Shown here piece after piece: positions 24,586-32,137 of a stretch of DNA of 32,622 nucleotides; within the stretch, counting starts at the first letter, position 1, and each line of letters begins with the position of its first letter. The notes beneath the pieces were generated by a model. It was given only the letters and a program-made list of their open reading frames with translations. It did not search any database and was not told where the DNA came from. The translations under genes were made by a program, and so were the position numbers. The stretch spans positions 1 through 32,622 of the forward strand of contig NZ_VOSW01000103.1 in assembly GCF_009690905.1 (NCBI RefSeq). Reading direction: 5' to 3'. This DNA comes from Paraburkholderia madseniana. Its GTDB lineage: Bacteria > Pseudomonadota > Gammaproteobacteria > Burkholderiales > Burkholderiaceae.

Positions 24586-26415
24586 ATGCCAGACGCTGAC
24601 CCGTCTTCGCCGCCTGCATCACCTTCACGACGTATCGGCCCTTTGTTTGCCCTGTTTCCCTTCCTGCGCCCCTATGCGGGCCGCTGGGCGCTCGCGTTCC
24701 TCGCGTTGGTGACGTCGGCAGGCGCCACGCTGGTGTTGCCGGTGGCGTTCAAATACCTGATCGATCGTGGCTTCGCGGGGGGCGATCGGGCGCACATCGA
24801 TCGCTATTTCTTCGCGCTATTCGTCGTTTCGCTAGTACTGGCCGCCGCCACGGCGCTGCGCTTCTACCTCGTGTCGTGGCTGGGCGAGCGGGTCACGGCC
24901 GACTTGCGGCGGGCCGTCTACGACCACGTGCTGGGGATGAGTCCGCAGTTCTTCGAGACCACGCAGACCGGCGAGGTGCTGTCACGACTCACCGCCGACA
25001 CCACCTTGATCCAGACGGTGGTGGGCACCAGCCTGTCGCTGGGATTGCGCAACTTCTTCCTGTTGACCGGTGGCGTGGCGATGCTGGCGGTGACGAGTCC
25101 GGTGCTGTCCGGATACATCATCGCGACGCTGGTCGTGGTGGTCGCGCCTATCGTGATCTTCGGCCGGCGCGTGCGGCGGCTCTCACGTGCGAGTCAGGAC
25201 AAGATCGCGAACACGAGCGCGTTGGCCGGCGAGGTGCTCAATGCCATGCCGACCGTGCAGTCGTATACGCAGGAACCCTTCGAGGTGCGGCGCTTTGCTG
25301 GCGCGGTGGAGGCAGCCTTTGATACAGCGCTCACGCGCATTCGTGCACGCGCCTGGCTGACCGCCGTGGTGATCGTGCTGGTGTTCAGCGCCATTGTGTT
25401 CGTGCTGTGGCTCGGCGCGCAGGCGGTGCTGGCCGGGCGGATGACAGCGGGCCAGTTGTCCCAGTTCATTCTCTACGCGGTGTTCACGGCGGGTGCCGTG
25501 GGAGCAGTTGCTGAAGTGTGGGGCGATCTGCAGCGCGCTGCTGGCGCCACCGAACGTTTGCTGCAACTGTTGGCGGCGCGCTCGCCGGTGGTGCAGGCTG
25601 AAACCACGGTCGCGTTGCCTGCGCGAGGCGAGGGCATCCGCTTCGACAACGTCGGCTTCTCGTATCCGTCGCGCCCTGGCATTGCGGCGCTTTCCGCACT
25701 TTCGCTCGATGTCCGTCCGGGCGAACATGTCGCCTTGGTCGGGCCGTCCGGCGCGGGCAAGACCACGCTGTTCCAATTGCTGCTGCGCTTTTACGATCCG
25801 CAGTCCGGCAGCATTCTGATCAATGGCGTCCCGACGCGTGATGTGCCGCTCGTCGAATTGCGCAAGGAAATCGGCGTGGTGCTGCAGGAATCGGTGATCT
25901 TTTCTGGCAGCGTGCTCGACAACATTCGCTACGGCGCACCGGATGCCACGCTCGCTCAAGTACAACGGGCTGCCGAGATGGCGGCCGCGGCCGGCTTTAT
26001 CGACGAACTGCCGCAGGGCTACGACACCTTTCTCGGCGAGCGTGGCGTGCGTCTGTCTGGCGGACAGCGCCAGCGCATTGCGATCGCTCGCGCGATCCTG
26101 AAGAATCCGCCCATTCTGCTGCTGGACGAAGCAACCAGCGCGCTCGATGCCGCCAGCGAACGGCTGGTGCAAAAGGCGTTGGACAACGCCGCGCAGAACC
26201 GCACCACACTGGTTATCGCGCACCGTCTTGCGACCGTACAACAGGCCGATCGCATTGTCGTACTGGAACAAGGCCGCATCGTCGCGCAGGGCCGTCACGC
26301 AGAGCTTCTTCTGAGTTCACCGCTCTATGCCCAGCTTGCCGCCTTGCAGTTCGGCGAGCAGTTGGGGCATGCGGTGCAGCGAGGCGCGGTGAGCGATCCG
26401 ATTGACTCGGTGTGA
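24586..26415 (+). CDS. MsbA-like ABC exporter (fused membrane and ATPase domains)
   Basis: A 609-residue half-transporter that would act as a homodimer in the inner membrane. Residues about 20-320 form a six-helix exporter domain, and about 345-590 the ATPase: Walker A GPSGAGKTT at 386-394, signature LSGGQ at 490-494, and Walker B ILLLDE at 510-515 followed by ATSALD and the switch histidine in IAHRLATV. The Q-loop region is GVVLQESVIF. The subgroup resembles alpha/betaproteobacterial 'ABC transporter transmembrane, MsbA-like' proteins; lipid, peptide or drug export are all possible. No lipid-A gene lies nearby, so I do not call it msbA. Confidence 0.93.
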   Translation: MPDADPSSPPASPSRRIGPLFALFPFLRPYAGRWALAFLALVTSAGATLVLPVAFKYLIDRGFAGGDRAHIDRYFFALFVVSLVLAAATALRFYLVSWLGERVTADLRRAVYDHVLGMSPQFFETTQTGEVLSRLTADTTLIQTVVGTSLSLGLRNFFLLTGGVAMLAVTSPVLSGYIIATLVVVVAPIVIFGRRVRRLSRASQDKIANTSALAGEVLNAMPTVQSYTQEPFEVRRFAGAVEAAFDTALTRIRARAWLTAVVIVLVFSAIVFVLWLGAQAVLAGRMTAGQLSQFILYAVFTAGAVGAVAEVWGDLQRAAGATERLLQLLAARSPVVQAETTVALPARGEGIRFDNVGFSYPSRPGIAALSALSLDVRPGEHVALVGPSGAGKTTLFQLLLRFYDPQSGSILINGVPTRDVPLVELRKEIGVVLQESVIFSGSVLDNIRYGAPDATLAQVQRAAEMAAAAGFIDELPQGYDTFLGERGVRLSGGQRQRIAIARAILKNPPILLLDEATSALDAASERLVQKALDNAAQNRTTLVIAHRLATVQQADRIVVLEQGRIVAQGRHAELLLSSPLYAQLAALQFGEQLGHAVQRGAVSDPIDSV

Positions 26416-26464
26416 CAAGCCAACCATACGCAACCCTGTTCATTCAGAGAAAAGCGCCGCGCAG

Positions 26465-27541
26465 CTATCGTGCGCTCGGCCCGGTCGATTGCCTGAGCTG
26501 AAATAGCGCACGCACTTCGTGTCCGTGCTGCGGGCGCTTGCCGTCGAGCACATCGAGCAGGTACTGCGCGGTAAGGCGCCCGATCTCGTACGTGTCGACT
26601 CGCATCGTCGTCAGCGCGGGGCGTAGCTCTTTCGCGATCTCGAGATCGTCGAAGCCCGTCACCGATAATTCAGTGGGAATCGCGATACCCAGTTCCTCCG
26701 CCTCGCGCAGGACACCCAGCGCGATGTGATCGTTGCCGCAGATGATCGCGGTCGGGCGCTCGCACGGCGCTTGCCAGATCGAGCGCAGGCAGCGTCGGCC
26801 GAATTCGATCGTTGATTTGCCTTCGAGCATGTGCTCGGGCCGCACCGCGAGGCCGTGGCGTTCGAGTGTCGAGCGGATGCCCGCCACGCGTGCCTGCACG
26901 CGATCGTTGTCGCGCGTCGGCTGGATGCAGACCGCGAACGAGCGATGCCCGAGGCCGATCAGATGTTCGGTGATCTCCGTGTAGGCCGCGTGATTGTCGA
27001 AGCCGACGCAGATATGTGGACTGTCCTTGCGATACGCATACGTGACCGCATAAGGCACGCGATAACTCCGCAACGCCTCGAATAGTTCGGGGGGATGAGC
27101 CTCGCCCACCACGGCCATTGCCTCGACACCGCGTGCGAGCATGGCGCGCACCTGCACGAGCGCCTGCGCCGGATCGTAGTTCGAGCAACCGAGCACGAGT
27201 GTGATGCCGCGTGCCGCGAACGCGGCCTGCATGGCGCTCACCTGCGAAGCGAACACCTGGTCGTCCAGCGTTGGAATGATGATGCCGGCAATGTGACTGC
27301 GCGTGGACGCAAGCGCGCGGCCCGCTGCGTTGGGAAACCAGTTGAGCGTGAGCGCGGCGTGTTCGACACGCTCGCGCACATTCGCCGAGACCTTGTCTGG
27401 CTCGTTGTAGACCCGCGATACGGTCGCTGTCGATACGCCCGCAAGCTTGGCGACATCGGACAGCACGGTGCGGCCCGTGTTGCGGCGGGCACGGTTCGTC
27501 GGAGTTCGGACGGTGGCCGAAGAGTCGGGGGAGTCAGGCAT
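26465..27541 (-). CDS. LacI-family transcriptional regulator
   Basis: A 358-residue LacI/GalR regulator. After a basic leader, the helix-turn-helix is at about 27-46 (LSDVAKLAGVSTATVSRVYN), followed by the hinge helix NAAGRALAS and a sugar-binding-type core: GIIIPTLDDQVFA, AIICGNDHIALGVLREAEEL and VTGFDDLEIAKELRPALTTM. Its gene is the last of a minus-strand set with a DHDPS-family lyase and an MFS carrier. Two LacI-type operators stand before that set (30107-30122 and 30183-30198), so autoregulation with the pathway is likely. Effector: probably a sugar acid or related carboxylate. Confidence 0.93.
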   Translation of the reverse strand: MPDSPDSSATVRTPTNRARRNTGRTVLSDVAKLAGVSTATVSRVYNEPDKVSANVRERVEHAALTLNWFPNAAGRALASTRSHIAGIIIPTLDDQVFASQVSAMQAAFAARGITLVLGCSNYDPAQALVQVRAMLARGVEAMAVVGEAHPPELFEALRSYRVPYAVTYAYRKDSPHICVGFDNHAAYTEITEHLIGLGHRSFAVCIQPTRDNDRVQARVAGIRSTLERHGLAVRPEHMLEGKSTIEFGRRCLRSIWQAPCERPTAIICGNDHIALGVLREAEELGIAIPTELSVTGFDDLEIAKELRPALTTMRVDTYEIGRLTAQYLLDVLDGKRPQHGHEVRALFQLRQSTGPSAR

Positions 27542-27676
27542 CGGATCAGAAAACGAAGAGTGAATCGGAGAACGCCCGACATCTTACCGCCGCGTGCGCG
27601 CGAAGCGCGAGCAGGCATGGCGGCGGGGGTTCGCGTTCCGGTCACCGGGCGTCCCTGAAGGCTGATGCCTATGAAC

Positions 27677-28636
27677 CTAGCCGCGTTGACCAAGCGCGGC
27701 GATGCGCGAACGGAAATGCTCGGTGCCGGCGACGATCTTGTCGAGCACCGCGTCGAGCGCCCAGAAGCGTTCGCGCACGTCGTAGTCGATCGCGCGGCAG
27801 CGAATCGAACCGAATGTGCCGATGCGCTGGTGATAGATCTTCGCAAGCGCGGGGTAACCGAGCGCTTCGGATACGGCAGCGAGCACGAGAAACGTCGCAA
27901 GCTCCTCCGCGAGAGCCGGGTCCTGTGCCGCGTCATTGCGCAGCCAGTTGTACAGATCCGGGTGGAAGTTCGTGAATACGCCGTTAAAGCCTGCGGAGCC
28001 GGCCTTCATGGCGTCCCACGCGATGGCCGCGTTGGCGTTCAGGATCTTCAGCGGCGAGCCTTGTGCGAGCGCGACGCGCCGCTTGACGGTCGCGAGATCG
28101 CAACTCACGTCCTTCAGCATGATGAAGCGGCCGGTATCGATGCAGAGCTTCAGTTCATCGTCGGACAGCAGCCGGCGGTAGGGCGCCGGGCATTCGTACA
28201 AACCGAGCGGCATGTCCGACGGAAGTCGCGTGAGGAGCCGCTTGAGATTCGCCGCGAAGGCCTCCGTTCCCTGACGATTCGGATCGAGCCGGTTCGTCAC
28301 GAGCACGACGCCTTGCGCGCCCGTGGCCGCCGCGACGTTCAGCTCTTCGGCCTGGGCATCGGCGTCGTCGCTGATGTGGCCCGAGACCACGACGGGAATG
28401 CGGCCCGCGACCTTCTCGACGACGAAGCGTCCTAGCGCGCCACGCTCGGCGAGCGTCAGAAACTGCATTTCACTCGACTGGGCGACGGCGAACAGCGCGT
28501 CGGACCCGTGCGCGATGTACCACTCGATCAGGCGTTCGAGTCCGGCGTAGTCGATGGCGCCGGAATTGTCGAACGGCGTGAGCATCACGGGGACGATGCC
28601 TTCGACTGAAGTCGTGGCGTGCTTGGCGGTGGTCAT
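27677..28636 (-). CDS. DHDPS/N-acetylneuraminate lyase family aldolase
   Basis: A 319-residue class I aldolase of the DapA/NanA superfamily. The Schiff-base lysine is K175 (MLKDVS) and the catalytic tyrosine Y147 (LGLYECPAPYRR). The usual GTTGE-type pyruvate-binding loop is replaced by AVAQSSEMQFLT (50-61), so this is not canonical dihydrodipicolinate synthase. The start has GGAG upstream and lies 49 bases after the MFS stop. Expected chemistry: cleavage or dehydration of a 2-oxo acid, for example a 2-keto-3-deoxy sugar acid. The context with an ACS-type carboxylate carrier and LacI regulator supports catabolism, not lysine synthesis. Confidence 0.9.
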   Translation of the reverse strand: MTTAKHATTSVEGIVPVMLTPFDNSGAIDYAGLERLIEWYIAHGSDALFAVAQSSEMQFLTLAERGALGRFVVEKVAGRIPVVVSGHISDDADAQAEELNVAAATGAQGVVLVTNRLDPNRQGTEAFAANLKRLLTRLPSDMPLGLYECPAPYRRLLSDDELKLCIDTGRFIMLKDVSCDLATVKRRVALAQGSPLKILNANAAIAWDAMKAGSAGFNGVFTNFHPDLYNWLRNDAAQDPALAEELATFLVLAAVSEALGYPALAKIYHQRIGTFGSIRCRAIDYDVRERFWALDAVLDKIVAGTEHFRSRIAALGQRG

Positions 28637-28685
28637 GTTGTTGATCTCCGGGGAAGAATTCGATGAGAGGGCGCGGCGGCCGCGT

Positions 28686-30005
28686 TCAGGCGGGCGCTCG
28701 CAGGGTTTCGGTGGAGACGGGCTGGTCGTCGATCGGTTTGCGCACCAGCAGGAGGTAGCTCATGGCGCCGGCAAACGCGATGCCGGCGGCCGTCAGCAAA
28801 GCAGGGACGAACGACCAGGTCTGCGCGATGTAGCCGGTCAGGATCGGTGCGAGGGCGCCGCCCAGAAAGCCGCCGAAGTTCTGGATTGCGCCGAGCGAGC
28901 CGACGCGATTCGGCGGCGCGGCGGCGGTGGCAAGCGCCCACGAACTGGCGGAGGCGGCATTAGCCAGAAAGATCACCACCGAGATGCACACGATCGCGAT
29001 CGTGTTGCTCTCGACGAGCGCCGCCGGAATGGTGAACGCGACCATGCCGAGCATCGCAATCACCACCGCATTGCGGCGGCTGGTGACCGGGTTCGTGCTG
29101 CCGCTCGTGATGAGATCGGAGAACCAGCCGGCTGTGAGCGAGCCCAGAAAACCGCAGAAGAACGGCACCGACGCCGCGATGCCTGTATGCATCAGGCTCA
29201 TGTGCCGCTCCATCGTCAGGTAGCCAGGCAGCCACGTGAGGTACACCCAGTTCAGGTAGACCGAGCCGAAGAAGCCGATCAGCATGCCCCACGTGGTTCC
29301 GTGAGAAAACAGCGAACGCCAGTCGGCGAACGTGACTGCGGGGGCCGGCTTGCGGTCCGCTTCGTCGCCTTCGAGATAGTGCCGCTCCGCTTCGCTCATC
29401 GTGGCTTTGGCCGGATCGCGATACACCGCGAGCCATACGACAGCGACGACCAGACCCAGCACGCCCGTCACGATGAAGGCCCAGCGCCAGTGAAACTGAA
29501 CCACGATGATCGACAGGCAAAGTGGTGCGAGCGCCGTGCCGAGCGGGGACGCCGAATTGAAGATGCCGGTCGGCTTGCCACGCGCACGCAACGGAAACCA
29601 GTTGCTGACGACACGCGCTGCCGACGGAAACTGCGGCGCCTCGCCGATGCCCAGCACGATTCGCGCAAGGACGAACCAGCCGAAAGTCGAGACGAATCCG
29701 CCGGCGGCCTGCGCGATTGACCAGACGATCAGGCCGATGCCGAGCAGCTTGCGCGGTCCGATCCGGTCGACGAGGCCGCCCACCGGCAACTGGAACAACG
29801 CGTAGCTCCAGGAGAACGCGGACAGCAGCAGGCCCATCTGACCGAGTGAGAGGCCCAGGTCATGACGGATCAGCGGATTGGCGACCGCGAGCGTTCCGCG
29901 GTCCAGATAGTTGACGATGCCGCTCACCATCAGCAGCGTGAGCGCCACGATCTGGGCGCGGCGGATTTTCGGTGGGGCCTGCTCGAGATTCGGGGTGGCG
30001 CTCAT
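28686..30005 (-). CDS. MFS anion:cation symporter (ACS family, sugar-acid type)
   Basis: A 439-residue 12-segment carrier like the glucarate, galactonate and hexuronate transporters. Family features are NYLDRGTLAVANP in segment 1, GGLVDRIGPRKLLG (motif A) after segment 2, and RIVLGIGEAPQFPSAARVVS with NWFPLRARGKPTGIFNS in segments 4-5. The start ATG 30005 has GGAG about ten bases upstream. It is the first gene of the set with the lyase and the LacI regulator and sits behind a pair of LacI-type operators, so it probably imports the substrate of the lyase by proton symport. Confidence 0.92.
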   Translation of the reverse strand: MSATPNLEQAPPKIRRAQIVALTLLMVSGIVNYLDRGTLAVANPLIRHDLGLSLGQMGLLLSAFSWSYALFQLPVGGLVDRIGPRKLLGIGLIVWSIAQAAGGFVSTFGWFVLARIVLGIGEAPQFPSAARVVSNWFPLRARGKPTGIFNSASPLGTALAPLCLSIIVVQFHWRWAFIVTGVLGLVVAVVWLAVYRDPAKATMSEAERHYLEGDEADRKPAPAVTFADWRSLFSHGTTWGMLIGFFGSVYLNWVYLTWLPGYLTMERHMSLMHTGIAASVPFFCGFLGSLTAGWFSDLITSGSTNPVTSRRNAVVIAMLGMVAFTIPAALVESNTIAIVCISVVIFLANAASASSWALATAAAPPNRVGSLGAIQNFGGFLGGALAPILTGYIAQTWSFVPALLTAAGIAFAGAMSYLLLVRKPIDDQPVSTETLRAPA

Positions 30006-30106
30006 GCTGGTTGTCTCCGGTTCATGTGTTTGTTTGGGGCGGGGCGCGCTGATGCGATGTCAGGTCGCCGGGAGATCGGGGTTCTCCAATTGCAATTCTT
30101 CGCGCT

Positions 30107-30122
30107 ATGTTAGCGCTTACAT
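30107..30122. promoter_or_regulatory. LacI-type operator 1
   Basis: ATGTTAGCGCTTACAT is palindromic around the central CG-like AGCGCT core, with one mismatched pair. It has the TG-N-nAGCGCTn-N-CA form bound by LacI/GalR regulators, and lies 102 bases upstream of the MFS carrier start. The LacI gene at 26465 closes the same operon. Confidence 0.8.
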
Positions 30123-30182
30123 GTTGGCGTGTTGACCGTGTGTCAGGCGGTCATTTCAGCCGGTTAAAGCTGTTCATTTAAA

Positions 30183-30198
30183 ATGATAGCGCTTACAT
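30183..30198. promoter_or_regulatory. LacI-type operator 2
   Basis: ATGATAGCGCTTACAT differs from operator 1 by one base. The two centres are 76 bases apart, roughly seven helical turns, which would allow repression by looping. The carrier operon promoter probably lies between or beside them. Confidence 0.8.
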
Positions 30199-30319
30199 TT
30201 TGAGCCACATTCCGACGAAGTGGCAAGTGTCAGAGTGGGTTTGGCGGGTAAACACCAGTCATTCGCGGCTGGATTCCGGCGTTGATGGCGACGCAGGCGC
30301 CACCGCGAAGTCAAGCGGT

Positions 30320-30351
30320 GTTAAAGCGTTAAAGCGTTAAAGCGTTAAAGC
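30320..30351. repeat. Tandem repeat, 4 copies of GTTAAAGC
   Basis: Four perfect head-to-tail copies of the octamer GTTAAAGC, flanked on both sides by GCGGTG. It lies 18 bases beyond the stop codon of the DUF305 gene. Such a short perfect array can expand or shrink by replication slippage; no known regulator site is recognised. Confidence 0.9.
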
Positions 30352-30368
30352 GGTGATGTTGCCCGTTG

Positions 30369-30767
30369 TCACTTCACGCCGTGCTTTGCCTGCCAGCGCT
30401 GCATGAACGCGATCTCATCGTGTTGCGCCTTGATGATGTTTCGGGCGAGGCGCTTCAACTCGGGATCTTTGCCGTATTTCAGTTCCACCTGTGCCATTTC
30501 GACCGCGCCTTGATGATGCGGAATCATGTGGGCGACGAAGTCCTTGTCGGCATCGCCCGTGTAGGCAGGCGCATCCATGGCCTGCATCATTTTCTCGTCA
30601 GCGTCCTTGAACGCTTGCGTCGATGCGCTCGACCCGGCGTCCGCTGAACCGGACATGTTCATGCCGGGCATCGACGCACCCTGCTGGGCGTAGACGGGCG
30701 CCGCGGCGACAGCAAACGCAACGCTGCTGAAAAGGCAAAGGGCACGGAGTGCGCGAAGGTTTTTCAT
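30369..30767 (-). CDS. DUF305 periplasmic protein
   Basis: A 132-residue exported protein with a signal peptide ending near VYAQQ. A Met/Gly-rich segment (MPGMNMSG, 33-40) that could bind copper through methionine sulfur follows. The DUF305 ferritin-like helices come next: HMIPHHQGAVEMA at 80-92 and IIKAQHDEIAFM at 111-122. The paired His-rich motifs are diagnostic. Members are often found beside copper resistance genes. Here it lies downstream of a CopZ-like gene on the same strand, 97 bases away, and next to a CusC-like system, so a periplasmic copper role is likely though not proven. Confidence 0.9.
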   Translation of the reverse strand: MKNLRALRALCLFSSVAFAVAAAPVYAQQGASMPGMNMSGSADAGSSASTQAFKDADEKMMQAMDAPAYTGDADKDFVAHMIPHHQGAVEMAQVELKYGKDPELKRLARNIIKAQHDEIAFMQRWQAKHGVK

Positions 30768-30864
30768 ATTGGATGTTCCGTTGGGAAAAAGTGATATCAG
30801 GCGACCATGATGCCGCGACCAGGGTGCTCAGCTTAATCGATAGACACAGCTTGATGCGATCTCT

Positions 30865-31062
30865 TTAACGCTTGAGCGAAGGATGAAACCCTGCCGCTTC
30901 GATTGCCTCGATGACGCGTTCCGGCGGCAATGTCGATGCGACCTTCACGATTTTAATGGCGACATCGACGTCGAGCTTCGCCTCCGGGTCGAGGCCAGTC
31001 ACTGCACGAGTAATGGCATTGGCGCATCCGCCGCATGACATGTCCGGGATTTGGAATTCCAT
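30865..31062 (-). CDS. copZ: CopZ-like copper chaperone (HMA domain)
   Basis: A 65-residue heavy-metal-associated domain with the metal site MSCGGC (cysteines 10 and 13), the following helix ANAITRAVTGLDP and the closing strand and helix VIEAIEAAGFHP. The start at 31062 has GGAGG eight bases upstream; an upstream ATG at 31086 lies before that site. It would carry Cu(I) in the cytoplasm to an exporter or regulator. A CueR-type operator lies 38-58 bases upstream. The presence of a CopA ATPase cannot be checked in this window. Confidence 0.92.
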   Translation of the reverse strand: MEFQIPDMSCGGCANAITRAVTGLDPEAKLDVDVAIKIVKVASTLPPERVIEAIEAAGFHPSLKR

Positions 31063-31099
31063 TTCTTGCCTCCGATGAGAAATCACAACTTAAGCTTGG

Positions 31100-31120
31100 A
31101 CCTTCCCATGGGGGGAAGGT
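31100..31120 (-). promoter_or_regulatory. CueR/MerR-type copper operator-promoter
   Basis: On the minus strand the site reads TTGACC (-35, 31118-31123), then the dyad ACCTTCCC...GGGAAGGT (arms 31113-31120 and 31100-31107). A 19-base spacer brings the -10 to around CAAGCT. The dyad and overlong spacer are the hallmark of CueR-controlled promoters such as E. coli copA. It drives the CopZ-like gene; the dyad may also affect the divergent His-rich gene. Confidence 0.85.
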
Positions 31121-31270
31121 CAAGCATATACGTCCATGTTGTTGATACTGCCGCCAACCGTAGCCCTGTCGACGCAAAAAGCCGCCGCGGACTGTTGCGG
31201 TCCGAGCCTTACCGCCTTCCTATCCTCTTATCTTCTTGGCTTCTTAAACAGCGTGCTAGACTCCGTTCCC

Positions 31271-31693
31271 ATGTCTTACTGGCGCAAACTCTTCCTCGTC
31301 GTGCTGCTCGCGCTGAGCCTTCCGGTTCAGTCGTTCGCGGCCGTCTCCATGAAATGCGAGTCGTCGCATGTTGGTGGAGAAGGGGTGTCCATGCTCCATG
31401 AGAATGCTGGCGAGGCGACTCACCAACATGACCATGCTGCGATGATGGCCGATAGCGCCAATGACATCGCCGGTGCCCATTCGCAGAACGACAGTCACCC
31501 TGGCGGCGCGCATCATGCGCACGCCTGCTCGACCTGCGCGTCGTGCTGTTTTGGCGGCGGCTTGCCGGTCGCTCCGGTTGCGGCGATATCCGCCGACGCC
31601 GTCCACTTCGCTGTGCCTCTTGCTCCCTCTGTCCGTGTCGCGTCATTTCTGACTGACGGCATCGAACGACCTCCCCGAATCTCTCTCGTCTAG
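31271..31693 (+). CDS. His/Cys-rich exported protein (CzcI/CopL-like)
   Basis: A 140-residue exported protein with a signal peptide (WRKLFLVVLLALSLPVQSFA). A mature part follows with many histidines (THQHDHAAMM, AHHAHACSTCASCC) and a Cys cluster, like the small metal-responsive proteins that precede czc/cus efflux genes. The frame is open from 31136, but the ATG at 31271 gives the normal signal peptide; no good ribosome site is seen. It probably binds Cu or other metals in the periplasm. It is divergent from the CopZ gene and 93 bases upstream of the next small gene. Confidence 0.7.
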   Translation: MSYWRKLFLVVLLALSLPVQSFAAVSMKCESSHVGGEGVSMLHENAGEATHQHDHAAMMADSANDIAGAHSQNDSHPGGAHHAHACSTCASCCFGGGLPVAPVAAISADAVHFAVPLAPSVRVASFLTDGIERPPRISLV

Positions 31694-31786
31694 TTCCTTC
31701 GCAGCGTGATGCTGCGATGTTCAATTTCGCCTTGATGGCCGCACGTTGCACGTCGGCTGTCCGGGTGGCATACGACGAGAAAATCA

Positions 31787-32137
31787 ATGCGAACGTTTAT
31801 TGCGGCGCTGCTAGGCGCGACGGCAGTATTGCCGGCGCTCGTGCACGCCATATCACCACTTCCTGATCCGGCGGATGCCGCGGCATCAGTTCCGGCGGTC
31901 AATGTGCCGTCCGCCTTCGCGGACTATCGGCCATACCTGGAACAGAAAGCGCCCACCTGGCAAGCGCTCAATCGTGCGGTGGCGAGTCGATCGGGCAAGC
32001 CCGAGATGGACCAGGGTCAAATGCATTCAGGCGATGCCGATGCCAACCACAGCTCCGGCCACGGCTCCAACGCCGGCTCCAACCAAGGCTCTAGTCACAG
32101 CAGCCACGGTTCCCATCAAGAGGGGCCGGCAGAATGA
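31787..32137 (+). CDS. Exported His/Ser-rich protein of copper cluster
   Basis: A 116-residue protein: signal peptide (FIAALLGATAVLPALVHA), a conserved-looking middle SAFADYRPYLEQKAPTWQAL, and a tail of repeated SSGHGSN/SSHSSHGSH units rich in histidine and serine. I recall similar small proteins next to copper efflux operons in Burkholderia, but no defined function. Its stop overlaps the start of the CusC-like gene (ATGA), so the two are translationally coupled. Metal binding by the His-rich tail is inference. Confidence 0.75.
   Translation: MRTFIAALLGATAVLPALVHAISPLPDPADAAASVPAVNVPSAFADYRPYLEQKAPTWQALNRAVASRSGKPEMDQGQMHSGDADANHSSGHGSNAGSNQGSSHSSHGSHQEGPAE

Larger units (their letters stand above)
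30006..30368. other. Intergenic region with LacI operators and tandem repeats
   Basis: No gene is supported. It contains the two LacI-type operators and the four-copy octamer repeat at 30320-30351. It separates the sugar-acid operon start from the 3' end of the copper-associated DUF305 gene. Confidence 0.6.

Noticed and set aside
24586..26415. Naming the ABC exporter msbA
   Set aside because: MsbA-like architecture is shared by many exporters, and there is no lpxK, kdsB or other lipid-A gene beside it.
27677..28636. Dihydrodipicolinate synthase (dapA)
   Set aside because: The conserved pyruvate-binding threonine loop is replaced, and the context is a LacI-controlled carrier operon.
28554..29720. 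388-codon open frame opposite the MFS carrier
   Set aside because: The product is extremely Arg/Asp-rich without hydrophobic core, and the minus strand encodes a canonical 12-segment carrier.
30320..30351. Possible CRISPR-like array
   Set aside because: Octamer copies are directly adjacent with no spacers and no cas genes are nearby; it is a simple tandem repeat.
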